Positions 43,025 through 51,438 of a stretch of 64,000 nt of DNA are shown here, one piece after another (position 1 is the stretch's first letter; every line of letters begins with the position of its first letter). The notes under the pieces were generated by a model. It worked only from the letters and a program-made list of their open reading frames with translations. It was not told where the DNA came from and made no database searches. The DNA lies in assembly GCA_009838525.1 (NCBI GenBank), contig VXRJ01000014.1, forward strand, positions 98,560 to 162,559, given 5' to 3'. The position numbers were made by a program, and so were the translations under genes. The stretch comes from Acidobacteriota bacterium. Lineage in GTDB: Bacteria; Acidobacteriota; Vicinamibacteria; Vicinamibacterales; UBA8438.

Positions 43025-43130
43025 AACCGCGCACGTGCGGCAGAACCGCGCGCGTGCGGCACAACCTCCGGTGCGCCGGCCTCCAGGCCGGCAGGACCAG
43101 GCAGAACCGCACGCGTGCGGCAGAACCCGG
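43014..43130. repeat. Cluster of short GC-rich direct repeats around a dispersed palindrome
   Basis: The motif GTGCGGCAGAACC, usually preceded by CGC-rich palindromic bases such as GCACGTGC or GCACGCGTGC, occurs in tandem from the last codons of the M1 gene to about 43066 and again at about 43100-43129. Between them lies an inverted copy of the dispersed element at 43070-43092. Confidence 0.7.
43070..43092 (-). repeat. Dispersed palindromic repeat, inverted orientation
   Basis: GGTGCGCCGGCC..AGGCCGGC is the reverse complement of the common element, truncated by two bases at its end. It lies within the direct-repeat cluster. Confidence 0.8.
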
Positions 43131-43267
43131 ACACGGGCCGGCGGTTCCTGCCTTGACAGTCCCGACACCGAGAACGGACAATCTTGGTTGCGCGCCACCC
43201 AGCCGTGCAGCCGCGTAGCGGCGCCGGGCGCCAACGGATCGGATTCCGGATCGCTATCGCCACCAAG

Positions 43268-44794
43268 ATGCCCGAGTCATCGGATATCCGTGCCTGGATC
43301 GACGCCCACCGCCGGCGACGCCAGAGCAACAAGGTGCTCCATGGGCACCCGTCGCCCATGTTCTGGCTCGACCGCGAAGTCCCGATCTGCGACGTGATGG
43401 CGAACCGCCGCACCGCGGCGGAGACGATGCGGAAGAAGATAAACCTGTACGTCGGCACGCCGTACTGCCTGCCGACGCAGCCGGACCGCTGCGGGTTCTG
43501 CCTGTTTCCGAGCGAGGTCTACCGCAACCGGCAGCAGCTCGACACGTACCTGAACTACCTCCGCCGCGAGGGAGAACTGTTCCGCCCCTGGCTGGGCGGC
43601 GCCGAGCTTGCCAGCATCTACTTCGGCGGCGGGACGTCCAACCTCTACCGGGCGGATCAATACGCCCCGCTGATGGGGATCGTCCGCGAACTGTTCGACA
43701 TCCCATCCGATATCGAGGTGACCCTCGAAGGGATTCCGCAAACCTTCACCCGCGAGAAGCTGGAGGCGATGCAGGCGGCCGGCATCAACCGGATCAGCAT
43801 GGGCGTGCAGCAGCTCGACGACGAGCTGATCAAGGCGAGCGGGCGGCGCCAGAACGCCGCGCAGGTCTTCGACACCGTCGATGCCTGCCGCGACCTCGGA
43901 CTGCCGCTCAGCATCGACCTGATCTTCGGGTGGCCGAACCAGACGGTCGATCACATGCTGAGCGACCTGCGCGCGCTCGTGGCCACGGGCATTACGCACA
44001 TCACCAACTACGAGCTGAACGTCGCGGGCCGGACCGACTTCTCCCGCAACCGGCGCCACGAGTTGCCGACGACCGAGCAGAACCTCGAGATGTACCGGAT
44101 CGGGCGCGACTACCTGGTCGCCGAGGGATTCCGCCAGACGACACCCTACGACTTCGAGCGCGCCGGTCCGGTCCCGAGCGCCTATCTGTACGAGGAACTG
44201 TTCCGCCAGCCCTTCCGGATGGGCGACGCCAACGGCCACGCCGGCGCCAATGGTCATGGCAACGGCGCCGGCCGCCGCCACCCCGGCGCCAACGGTCATG
44301 GCAACGGCGTCGGTCGCGGCCACCCCGGCGAGACGCTGGTCGGTTACGACGCGTGGGGCTGGGGATTCGCGGGGATCTCGTTCTTCTTCGGCGCGCCCGA
44401 TTCGCCAGGCTGGGCCTACATGAACCACGTCCGGGTGGACGATTACTTCCGCGACCTCGACGCCGGCCGCTTCCCGGTGATGCGCGGCTTCCACTACACG
44501 CCCGAGGACCTCCACCTGCACCTGCTGTTCCAGGAGATGCAGGGACTGGAGGTCGACGGCGCCCGGTTCCGGGCCCTCACCGGGCGCGACGTGGTCGCCG
44601 ACTATCGCGCAATCTGGGGGGAGCTGGCCGAACTCGACTGGGTACGGGTCGAGGACCAGCAGATCCGCATCCTCGGCGACGGCGCGTTCTACCTGCCGCT
44701 CATCCAGAACCTCATGGCGCGCGACCGGCTGGAAGAGATGCGCAGGGAGCGCGTCGCCGGCGTGGCCGGCGCGTCCGCGTTCTCGGCCGCGTAA
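43268..44794 (+). CDS. HemN/HemW-like radical SAM protein with unusual cysteine spacing
   Basis: From the ATG at 43268 the protein is 508 residues. The iron-sulfur site reads YCLPTQPDRCGFC, so the cysteines are 67, 75 and 78: a C-x7-C-x2-C spacing in place of C-x3-C-x2-C. SIYFGGGTSNLY, EVTLEGIP, INRISMGVQQLDDELI and LSIDLIFGWPNQT follow as in coproporphyrinogen oxidase-like radical SAM enzymes. Residues about 320-355 are a low-complexity insert with two 14-residue repeats (GANGHGNG...HP). The substrate is unknown. A longer frame to 43184 is open; this ATG is preferred because the upstream part overlaps repeats. Confidence 0.78.
   Translation: MPESSDIRAWIDAHRRRRQSNKVLHGHPSPMFWLDREVPICDVMANRRTAAETMRKKINLYVGTPYCLPTQPDRCGFCLFPSEVYRNRQQLDTYLNYLRREGELFRPWLGGAELASIYFGGGTSNLYRADQYAPLMGIVRELFDIPSDIEVTLEGIPQTFTREKLEAMQAAGINRISMGVQQLDDELIKASGRRQNAAQVFDTVDACRDLGLPLSIDLIFGWPNQTVDHMLSDLRALVATGITHITNYELNVAGRTDFSRNRRHELPTTEQNLEMYRIGRDYLVAEGFRQTTPYDFERAGPVPSAYLYEELFRQPFRMGDANGHAGANGHGNGAGRRHPGANGHGNGVGRGHPGETLVGYDAWGWGFAGISFFFGAPDSPGWAYMNHVRVDDYFRDLDAGRFPVMRGFHYTPEDLHLHLLFQEMQGLEVDGARFRALTGRDVVADYRAIWGELAELDWVRVEDQQIRILGDGAFYLPLIQNLMARDRLEEMRRERVAGVAGASAFSAA
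44243..44326 (+). repeat. In-frame tandem duplication of 42 bases within the radical SAM gene
   Basis: Two copies (44243-44284 and 44285-44326) differ at only a few bases and encode GANGHGNGAGRRHP and GANGHGNGVGRGHP. The insert is rich in Gly, Asn and His and interrupts the conserved C-terminal part of the protein. Confidence 0.85.
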
Positions 44795-44834
44795 GCCGAC
44801 GGAATCTCATCGGCGGCACGAAGGCTTCGTCACC

Positions 44835-45197
44835 GTGGACGCGGTCCCCAGTCAGGCACTCGCGCCGTTGTCGCGCATCTACGAATGGGCGCGAAAACGG
44901 GGTATTGAACTGCAGGCCGAACACCTGATGATCGAAGGCGTCCCGGTGCAGTTCCTCCCGGCCTATAGCGCCCTTGTTGACGCCGCACTCTCGACCGCGC
45001 AGGTGCACGACTACGACGGCGTGCCCGTCAACGTCGTGGATCCCGAGCACCTCGTCGCCCTGGCCCTGGAGGCCGGCGGAGCCCGGCGACGCGAGCACGC
45101 GTGGCAACTCCTGGAAGCGGGTGCGGTCGACCGGGAGCGGCTGCGACGTATTCTCAAGACCCACGCCATCGCAGCGGAGATCCCTAACGATGCCTGA
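44835..45197 (+). pseudogene. N-terminally truncated nucleotidyltransferase-family protein
   Basis: The 120-residue product starts with GTG and reads LSRIYEWARKRGIELQAEHL, IEGVPVQFLPAYSALVDAAL, VVDPEHLVALALEAGGARRR and a helical end. These are the C-terminal two-thirds of a family whose N-terminus holds the nucleotidyltransferase GS-DxD active site, which is absent here. There is no room for it after the radical SAM stop at 44794. The stop overlaps the start of the next small gene (ATGCCTGA), the partner usually found with this family. It may be a broken toxin-antitoxin-like pair. Confidence 0.6.
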
Positions 45198-45381
45198 CCG
45201 CCTCCCGGCGGATGTCGCGGCTCTTCTCCGGCGAAAGCGCGTGTGGCACCGGGCACAGGCCACACGGCCGCTACAGGAGAAGGTGCGCATCCTTCTGGAG
45301 TTGCAGCGCCAGGATCTGCCGCTCATTGCCCGCCAGCGTCCACTCCGGCCGTGGGAGCGGCCGTGGGACGTGACGCCCTAG
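45190..45381 (+). CDS. Small partner protein of the nucleotidyltransferase locus
   Basis: The 63-residue protein starts MPDRLPADVAALLRRKRVWH and ends with RPLRPWERPWDVTP. The region EKVRILLELQRQDLPLIARQ is the family core. It overlaps the upstream gene by eight bases. Proteins of this size and ending follow nucleotidyltransferase genes in many genomes; their role is not established, and a toxin-antitoxin relation is inferred from context. Confidence 0.6.
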   Translation: MPDRLPADVAALLRRKRVWHRAQATRPLQEKVRILLELQRQDLPLIARQRPLRPWERPWDVTP

Positions 45382-45442
45382 CCTTAGCGGCTAGCACCGA
45401 GAGCGGCGACCGTTGTGCGGGACATCGCAGAATGGTCCCGAC

Positions 45443-45448
45443 TATAAT
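45443..45448 (+). promoter_or_regulatory. -10 element upstream of the DUF4143 ATPase
   Basis: A perfect TATAAT lies 15 bases upstream of the ATG at 45464, in an AT-rich 30-base stretch that stands out from the surrounding GC-rich DNA. Confidence 0.45.
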
Positions 45449-45463
45449 ACGATTATATAGATA

Positions 45464-46681
45464 ATGGTCGGCATGGAGACTCAGGGCCGCATCTACGACA
45501 CGCTGCTTGCCAACCACTTCGCGAACAACCGGCAGATGGCCTTCGTCAGCGGGCCGCGCCAAGTCGGCAAGACCACCACCTGCCGGTCCCACGCGGATGC
45601 GTACTGCAACTGGGACAACCTCGACGACCGGGCATTGATCCTCGCAGGGCCGGCTCGCCTCGTCGCCGGATTCGGCGTCGAGCGGTTGTCCGAGACTCTC
45701 CCGGTGGCGCTGTTCGACGAGCTGCACAAGTTCCCGCGGTGGAAGCCGTTTCTCAAGGGGCTGTACGACACGTACGCCAATCAGCTCCGGATTATCGTCA
45801 CAGGCAGCAGCCGGCTCGATATCTATCGGCGCGGAGGGGACAGCCTGATGGGGCGCTACTTCGCGTACCGGATGCACCCGTTCACCGTCGCCGAGACTAT
45901 CCGTCGAGATCTTCCGGATCCGGACCGGATCGTGCGTCCCCCCCAACCGGTCGAACCGGGCGAGTTCGACGCGCTCTGGACGCACGGCGGCTACCCGGAA
46001 CCGTTCCTCCGGCGTGACTCTCGATTCAGCCGGCGCTGGCAGTCACTGCGCCTGACGCAACTGGTCCGAGAGGATGTCCGGGACCTGACGCGAGTTCAGC
46101 AGATCGATCAGATGGAGGTGCTGGTCCGCCAGTTGTCGCGCGGGTCCGGGCGCCAGTTGGTGTATGGCACGCTCGCGTGCGAGACACGGGTCTCGGTGGA
46201 CACGGTCCGGCGCTGGATAGCCGCGCTGTGCGATTTCCATCTGGGGTTCCTGGTCCGGCCATGGTTCCGCAACGTCTCGCGCTCGCTACGGAAGGAGCCG
46301 AAGTGGTACTTGCGGGACTGGGCCCACATCGAGGAGGACGGTCCCCGGTCAGAGACGTTCGTGGCGTGTCACCTGCTGAAGGCGGTCGAGGGCTGGAACG
46401 ACATGGGACTCGGCCGGTTCGACCTTGCGTACCTGCGCGACAAGGAAAAGCGGGAGGTCGACTTCCTGGTCGCGCGAGACGGAGAGCCCTGGTTCCTCGT
46501 GGAGGTAAAGCACCGGGACACGTCCCTGAGCCCGTCGCTCGCGCACTATCAGCGGCAAGTGGGCGCGCCGTTCGCGTTTCAGGTTGTCATGGACGCCGAT
46601 TACGTTGCGACGGACTGCTTCGCCGCGCCCGGCCCTCCGCTGGTGGTCCCAGCCCGGACTCTACTGCCCCAGCTCGTCTGA
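45464..46681 (+). CDS. AAA ATPase of the DUF4143 family
   Basis: The 405-residue protein has Walker A SGPRQVGKTTTC at about 29-40, Walker B LPVALFDELHKFPRWKPFLK and the sensor TGSSRLDIYRRGGDSLMGRY. A C-terminal restriction-fold-like DUF4143 part includes KREVDFLVARDGEPWFLVEV followed by K, with the D-(E)xK-like residues. The family is widespread, often horizontally moved and without a settled function. ATG 45464 and ATG 45473 are both possible starts. It is followed by the convergent CitE gene. Confidence 0.82.
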   Translation: MVGMETQGRIYDTLLANHFANNRQMAFVSGPRQVGKTTTCRSHADAYCNWDNLDDRALILAGPARLVAGFGVERLSETLPVALFDELHKFPRWKPFLKGLYDTYANQLRIIVTGSSRLDIYRRGGDSLMGRYFAYRMHPFTVAETIRRDLPDPDRIVRPPQPVEPGEFDALWTHGGYPEPFLRRDSRFSRRWQSLRLTQLVREDVRDLTRVQQIDQMEVLVRQLSRGSGRQLVYGTLACETRVSVDTVRRWIAALCDFHLGFLVRPWFRNVSRSLRKEPKWYLRDWAHIEEDGPRSETFVACHLLKAVEGWNDMGLGRFDLAYLRDKEKREVDFLVARDGEPWFLVEVKHRDTSLSPSLAHYQRQVGAPFAFQVVMDADYVATDCFAAPGPPLVVPARTLLPQLV

Positions 46682-46693
46682 GCGGCGTTCGGG

Positions 46694-47554
46694 TTACGGG
46701 TCCGCCAAGGCGACCGCGTCGGCGATGGCAAGCGTCCGTTGCGCCGCCGCGATCACGGGGCGCTCGATCAGCTTGCCGTCCACCAGGAGGACGCCGCCCG
46801 ACTGCTGCTCGTAGGCGGCGACGATACGCCGCGCCCACGCCACTTCGTCGGCCCCGGGCGAGTAGGCCGCCTGAATGACGGCTACCTGCGTCGGGTGGAT
46901 GGCCGCCCGGCCAGTGAAGCCGAGCGCCCGGGTCCGACGGCTCTCATCCGCGAGGGCGTCGAGCGCCGGCACGTCCATGAACGGCGTGTCGAGCGCGCTC
47001 ACACCGGCCATCGCCGCCGCCGCGACGACGCGTGAGCGGGCGTAGAGCAGCGCATCCCACTCGATCCGGCAACCGACGTCCGCCGCGTAGTCGACGGCGC
47101 CGAAGAAGAGCGCCGAGACGTCCGGCGTCGCGGCGGCGATCGCCTCCGCCGCCGCCACCCCCCGCGCCGTTTCGATCTGCGCGATGACCGGCAGTCCGGG
47201 CGCCGTCTCCGCGAGGACGTCGGCCGCCGCCCGGATCGCGTCGATGCCTCCGCACTTGGGCACCACAAGCGCGTCCGGACGGATCCCCGCGTCCCGCACC
47301 GCTTCGAGATCCCGCAACCCGAGCTCGGTAGTCGGGTCGTTGATGCGCAGGCTGACTTCCGCCCGGACCGGAGTGCGCTCGGCGAAGAGGGCGATGGCCT
47401 TCTCGCGCGCGTCGTCCTTGGCCGCGAACGAGACGCCGTCCTCCAGGTCTATGCAGACCGCATCGGCACCGGTGGCGAGCGCCTTGGGGTACCGGTCCGG
47501 ACGGACCGCGGGGACGAACAGGAGACTGCGGCGGACCCGGAACGGCGGCGCCAT
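46694..47554 (-). CDS. CitE/HpcH-family aldolase (citramalyl-CoA or malyl-CoA lyase type)
   Basis: The 286-residue TIM-barrel lyase starts VRRSLLFVPAVRPDRYPKAL and has GADAVCIDLEDGVSFAAKDD, RINDPTTELGLRDLEA, LVVPKCGG, VIAQIETARGVAAAEAIAA with the metal-binding Glu, FGAVDYAADVG and GRAAIHPTQVAVI. Family members cleave malyl-, citramalyl- or methylmalyl-CoA. The neighbours (MmgE/PrpD, MaoC, CaiB, acyl-CoA dehydrogenase) fit citramalyl-CoA lyase of an itaconate-type pathway. It follows the MmgE/PrpD gene by nine bases. Confidence 0.85.
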   Translation of the reverse strand: MAPPFRVRRSLLFVPAVRPDRYPKALATGADAVCIDLEDGVSFAAKDDAREKAIALFAERTPVRAEVSLRINDPTTELGLRDLEAVRDAGIRPDALVVPKCGGIDAIRAAADVLAETAPGLPVIAQIETARGVAAAEAIAAATPDVSALFFGAVDYAADVGCRIEWDALLYARSRVVAAAAMAGVSALDTPFMDVPALDALADESRRTRALGFTGRAAIHPTQVAVIQAAYSPGADEVAWARRIVAAYEQQSGGVLLVDGKLIERPVIAAAQRTLAIADAVALADP

Positions 47555-47563
47555 GGACGAGAA

Positions 47564-49066
47564 CTAGGTAGCAGAATGGCCGGCCGACGTGTGAGCGCCG
47601 ACCGACGCGCCAGCGCCCGCGGACGCCGAGACCTCGGCGCGCGTCGCCAAGTGGCACGCGAGCGAGCGGGCGGTCGGCGCCTCGTCGAGCGTCCGTAACC
47701 ACCCGAGCGCCGCCTCCGCCGCCTCGGGCGGGACGGCGCGTTGGGCGCAGGCCAGGAACTTGTCGTCCAGCTCCGCCGGGGACGCCGGATTCTCCGGGTA
47801 GCCGCGGGCGCCCCGCACGGCCCGTTCCAGCGTCCGGCCGTCGGTCAGGCGAAGTGTGATCCGCGCCTCGGTAAGCGGCGGCACGTCGCGGCCAAGCCGC
47901 TCGTCGGCCCGCATCGTCACCCGCGGGACGAGCCGCACGACGTCGGGCGACTGCATCGCGGCGGTCTCGAACGTGTCGATGTCGACGCGGCCGAACGCCA
48001 GCGCGGCGGCAGCGCAGTAGTGGAGCGAGAACTTCCCTTCCAGGCCGGTCGCCGGCCGGTCATGGATGAGCACCGTCGGGACGACGGGATCGACGTCTAT
48101 CTCCACCGCTTCCACGTCGGCGGGTCCGATTCCCGTCTCGCGGCGCAGATCCAGCAGCGTGTCGATGGTCGGATGGGTTGCCGCGCACGACGGGTAGAGC
48201 TTGACCGTGATCCCGCCGTCGACGATCTCCCAGTCGCGGCCCAATCGGTCGAGCCCGCCCGCCAGATCGCGCCCGGCGCTCTGCATCGCCACCAGGAAGC
48301 CCTGCGGGCCGTCTATCGCCCGGTCCGACGCGGTGAGGCCCTCGCGCGCGAAGAGCGCCGCCAGCACGCCGTTGCGCGCGGCCAGCCCCGCCTGCAGGGG
48401 TTTCACCATCGTGCCGAAGTTTTCCTTCAGCCCCGACGCCTCGGAGGCGGCGATCGCCAGCGCCCGGCCGGTTGCCTCGGCATCGAGTCCGTAGACGCGC
48501 GCGGCGGCGGCGGCCGCCCCAATCGTCCCGATCGTCGCCGTGCAGTGCCAGCCCTGCTCGTAGTGCTTCCGGTTCATCGCGCGACCCAGCGCCGCCTCTA
48601 CCTCGAAGCCGACGACATAAGCGTCGAGCAAGGCCAGGCCCGGCGCGTTCTCCGCCTCGGCGGCGGCAAGGGCCGCCGCGACGAGGGGCGTGCTCGGATG
48701 CGCCAGCGTCACCCAGCACATGTCGTCGAAGTCGAGAGCGTGAGCCGCCGTGCCGTTGGCGAGGGCCGCCCACCCGGGACCGGCGGTAGCGCTGGTCCCG
48801 AGGATGAACGACGGCCCGGCCACGCTGCCGTCGAGGTGCGCCACCTGATGCACGATGCGGGCCGACGGCTCGACCGATCCGGCCAGGGCGACCCCCACCG
48901 TATCCAGCACCGCGTCGCGCGCCGCCGCGCGCGCCTCGGGAGGCGGCTCGGCGGTGGCGATGAACACGGCGAAGCGCGCGATGGCGCCGCGGGCGGCGGC
49001 CCTGTCGGACGCGACCGGCTCCGCGGCCGGTCGGGTGGCGGGTGAGGCGGTGGTCGTCGCTGGCAT
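47564..49066 (-). CDS. MmgE/PrpD-family protein
   Basis: From the ATG at 49066 the protein is 500 residues. Family features are the start VLDTVGVALAGS, GTAAHALDFDDMCWVTLAHP, HPSTPLVAAALA, GWHCTATIGTIGAAAAAARV, ASEASGLKENFGTMVKPLQA and the C-terminal YPSCAATHPTIDTLLDLR. The family includes 2-methylcitrate dehydratase and cis-aconitate decarboxylase. Placed next to CitE, it may act on a methyl- or methylene-dicarboxylate. An N-terminal Ala-rich segment of about 45 residues precedes the domain. Confidence 0.85.
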   Translation of the reverse strand: MPATTTASPATRPAAEPVASDRAAARGAIARFAVFIATAEPPPEARAAARDAVLDTVGVALAGSVEPSARIVHQVAHLDGSVAGPSFILGTSATAGPGWAALANGTAAHALDFDDMCWVTLAHPSTPLVAAALAAAEAENAPGLALLDAYVVGFEVEAALGRAMNRKHYEQGWHCTATIGTIGAAAAAARVYGLDAEATGRALAIAASEASGLKENFGTMVKPLQAGLAARNGVLAALFAREGLTASDRAIDGPQGFLVAMQSAGRDLAGGLDRLGRDWEIVDGGITVKLYPSCAATHPTIDTLLDLRRETGIGPADVEAVEIDVDPVVPTVLIHDRPATGLEGKFSLHYCAAAALAFGRVDIDTFETAAMQSPDVVRLVPRVTMRADERLGRDVPPLTEARITLRLTDGRTLERAVRGARGYPENPASPAELDDKFLACAQRAVPPEAAEAALGWLRTLDEAPTARSLACHLATRAEVSASAGAGASVGAHTSAGHSAT

Positions 49067-49080
49067 CGGGACGCTCCTGG

Positions 49081-50463
49081 TCAGTTGCCGTAGAAGCGGG
49101 CGATTTCGGTAAGGCGCTCGGAAATCTCGTCGCGCGGAATCCACCGGCCGCGGATCATCACGCCGGCGGGATCGCGGACGTTGGCGATGTCGTCGATCGG
49201 ATTCTCGTCGAGCAGGATCAGGTCGGCGCGCAGGCCGACCGCGACGGTGCCGAACTCGTCCTCGGCCCCGAAGTACTCCGCAGGGCGGCGTGTGCCGATC
49301 TCCAGAACGTCGTACGGCGTCATCCCCACGTCGACGTAGAGCGCCATCTCGTGGTGCATGGCGAAGCCGGGGACGCTGAAGATCTGCGGCGAATCGGTCC
49401 CGAGCGCGATGTTGGCCCCGCCGAGGTGGAGCGCGCGGAGGATCCGGCGGCGCAGATCGGCGACCCGCCGGTTCACCTCAATGTCGCTCGCGCCGAGCCG
49501 CGTGTCCACCGCCTGGCGCCACCGATCGACCGTCTCCGGCGGCATGTAGCGGACTTCCGGCCGTTCGGGCAGCACGTCGACCGAGCCCCGGTCGTTGTAG
49601 AACGCCGTCTCCCAGAGGACCATCGTGGGGACCACCCAGGCCCCCGCATCGACCGTCGCCTGCACCAGTTCCGGAATGCGCGACTCGTCCACCTCGTCTA
49701 TCAGCGCGCCCACCTCGCGCAGGCCGCGTGCGCCGTCGGGCCGTGTGTCTTCGTCGACGAGCGCCTCGACGTAGTTGTCGAGGTGGTCGATCGACACCTG
49801 GCCGGCCTCGAGAGCACGACGGAGTCCCACGAAGTCCGAAACATGACCACCGAACGGGATGCCGACCTCGTTGGCCGCTGCCGCCATCGCGTCGAACGAC
49901 TCCAGGCTCATCCCTTCGTGGGTCTTGATCAGGTCGTAGCCATCCACCTGGTAGCTGCGGGCCAGGCGATCCGCCTCTTCCGGCGTCTGGACGCTCTGGC
50001 CGTTCATCGACACGCTGCCGAGGTAGAGATTCGGCCCCAGCAGCAGGCCCCGCTCGATCGACTGGCGCAGGCCGAACTGGGACGGCTCGCCCTGCATGCC
50101 GCGGACCGTGGTGACGCCGTTGGAGAGATAGAGGAACAGGAGGTTGCGGATGTCCTCGTCGCTCTCGCGCGAGCTGGGGAGATGACCATGCATCTCCGCC
50201 AGCCCCGGCATCAGGTAGCGCCCATCTCCTTCGACCCGATCGACGCCCTCGGCCAGCTCGATGCGGTCGGCGGCGTCCCGTGCCGCGATGCGCCCGTCGG
50301 CAATGACGACCGTCTGGTTCTCGATCACCCGGTCGCGGTCCATCGGCAGGACGTTGACGCCGACGAACGCGACATCCCCCTCGACGACGGTGGCCGGGTC
50401 TCCGCCACCGCCACAGGCAACAAGTGCGCCGACGGCCATCGCCGCCGCCGCCAAGCTCCGCAT
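49081..50463 (-). CDS. Amidohydrolase-family lipoprotein
   Basis: From the ATG at 50463 the protein is 460 residues with a lipoprotein signal (MRSLAAAAMAVGALVAC). Metal-site motifs of the imidazolonepropionase/prolidase-like amidohydrolases are present: MPGLAEMHGHLPSS, FGGHVSDFV, QVSIDHLDNYVEALV, NIALGTDSPQ and the ending GLRADLILLDENPIDDI. It probably hydrolyses a cyclic amide or peptide in the periplasm. It lies between the MmgE/PrpD and MaoC genes without a clear link to that pathway. A longer frame through the repeat at 50476-50498 is rejected. Confidence 0.82.
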   Translation of the reverse strand: MRSLAAAAMAVGALVACGGGGDPATVVEGDVAFVGVNVLPMDRDRVIENQTVVIADGRIAARDAADRIELAEGVDRVEGDGRYLMPGLAEMHGHLPSSRESDEDIRNLLFLYLSNGVTTVRGMQGEPSQFGLRQSIERGLLLGPNLYLGSVSMNGQSVQTPEEADRLARSYQVDGYDLIKTHEGMSLESFDAMAAAANEVGIPFGGHVSDFVGLRRALEAGQVSIDHLDNYVEALVDEDTRPDGARGLREVGALIDEVDESRIPELVQATVDAGAWVVPTMVLWETAFYNDRGSVDVLPERPEVRYMPPETVDRWRQAVDTRLGASDIEVNRRVADLRRRILRALHLGGANIALGTDSPQIFSVPGFAMHHEMALYVDVGMTPYDVLEIGTRRPAEYFGAEDEFGTVAVGLRADLILLDENPIDDIANVRDPAGVMIRGRWIPRDEISERLTEIARFYGN

Positions 50464-50475
50464 GCCGCGCCGGCC

Positions 50476-50498
50476 GGTGCGCCGGCCTCCAGGCCGGC
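50476..50498 (-). repeat. Dispersed palindromic repeat, inverted orientation
   Basis: This inverted copy lies between the amidohydrolase start (50463) and the MaoC stop, directly upstream of the amidohydrolase ribosome-binding region. Confidence 0.85.
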
Positions 50499-50522
50499 TC
50501 CGATGCTCCCGCAACTCGATGC

Positions 50523-51029
50523 TCACTCCTTCACCTCGGGACGCTCGTTCGCGTACGCCGGCACGTGCCCCCGCCGGTAGACCATGAAGGTCCGCTTGTA
50601 CGTGATCACGACCGTCCCGTCCTGATTGAAGCCGCGCGTCCGGACCGTGACGATCCCGACGTTCGGCCGCGACTTGGACTCGCGCGTCTCCAGCACCTCG
50701 CTCTCCGAGTAGATCGTGTCGCCATGGAAGACCGGCGCCGGCAGCCTCACCTCGTCCCACCCGAGGTTGGCCATCGTGTTGACCGACAGGTCCATCGTCG
50801 ACTGGCCGGTCACGAGCGCCAGCGTGAACGTGGAATCGACCAGCGGCCGGCCGAACTCCGTCTTCTCGGCGTAGGCATAGTCGAAGTGGATCTTGTTCAC
50901 GTTCTGCGAGAGCAGCGTGAACCAGACGTTGTCCGCTTCGAGCACCGTCCGGCCGAGCGGATGCCGGTAGACATCCCCCACCTTGAAATCCTCGAAAACC
51001 CGTCCCGTCCAGCCTTCTTTCACCGCCAT
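50523..51029 (-). CDS. MaoC-family dehydratase (itaconyl-/mesaconyl-CoA hydratase type)
   Basis: The 168-residue hotdog-fold protein has VLEADNVWFTLLSQNVNKIH with the hydratase Asp/His region NKIHFDYAYAE, ALVTGQSTMDLSVNTMANLG and SKSRPNVGIVTVRTRG. The LSQNVNKIHFD pattern is that of MaoC-type hydratases acting on short branched dicarboxyl-CoA esters. It fits, with the CitE and CaiB genes nearby, a hydration step between itaconyl-CoA or mesaconyl-CoA and citramalyl-CoA or methylmalyl-CoA. Confidence 0.85.
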   Translation of the reverse strand: MAVKEGWTGRVFEDFKVGDVYRHPLGRTVLEADNVWFTLLSQNVNKIHFDYAYAEKTEFGRPLVDSTFTLALVTGQSTMDLSVNTMANLGWDEVRLPAPVFHGDTIYSESEVLETRESKSRPNVGIVTVRTRGFNQDGTVVITYKRTFMVYRRGHVPAYANERPEVKE

Positions 51030-51132
51030 GGCACCTTCCAGGAAACGGCGCTCACGCGTCCAAGCCGCAGGCGCCGTAGTCGGGAGGATTGTAAATCAAC
51101 GGCTCGTTGGCCCGAACGACCGGGCGACGGCC

Positions 51133-51438
51133 TCAGCCACTGAGGGCCCGCACGACGGCGTCCGGATCGCGGTCGATAACGGTCAGTAAGACACGCGCGG
51201 CACGGTCAGGCACGCGACGCCCCTGCTCCCAATCCTGTACCGCACGTGCATCTAGACCAAAGCGATCTGCGAACTTCCGACGGCTCAGCTTCATCCGACG
51301 CCGGAGCGCGACAATTCGGACCGCAGTTGGATCGTCCACTATCCGGACCGGCAATTCGACCTCGCCGCGAACATGGGCAAGAACCTCCCCCAGTGCCGCT
51401 TCGATCTCTCGCCCCACACTAGTTCGCTCTCTAGTCAT
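51133..51438 (-). CDS. higA: HigA-type helix-turn-helix antitoxin
   Basis: The 101-residue protein has an XRE HTH at about 43-90: VRIVALRRRMKLSRRKFADR, then LDARAVQDWEQGRRVPD. It follows the toxin gene with an ATGA overlap, the toxin-first order typical of higBA. It would neutralise the toxin and repress the operon from the palindrome at 51778-51796. Confidence 0.85.
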   Translation of the reverse strand: MTRERTSVGREIEAALGEVLAHVRGEVELPVRIVDDPTAVRIVALRRRMKLSRRKFADRFGLDARAVQDWEQGRRVPDRAARVLLTVIDRDPDAVVRALSG

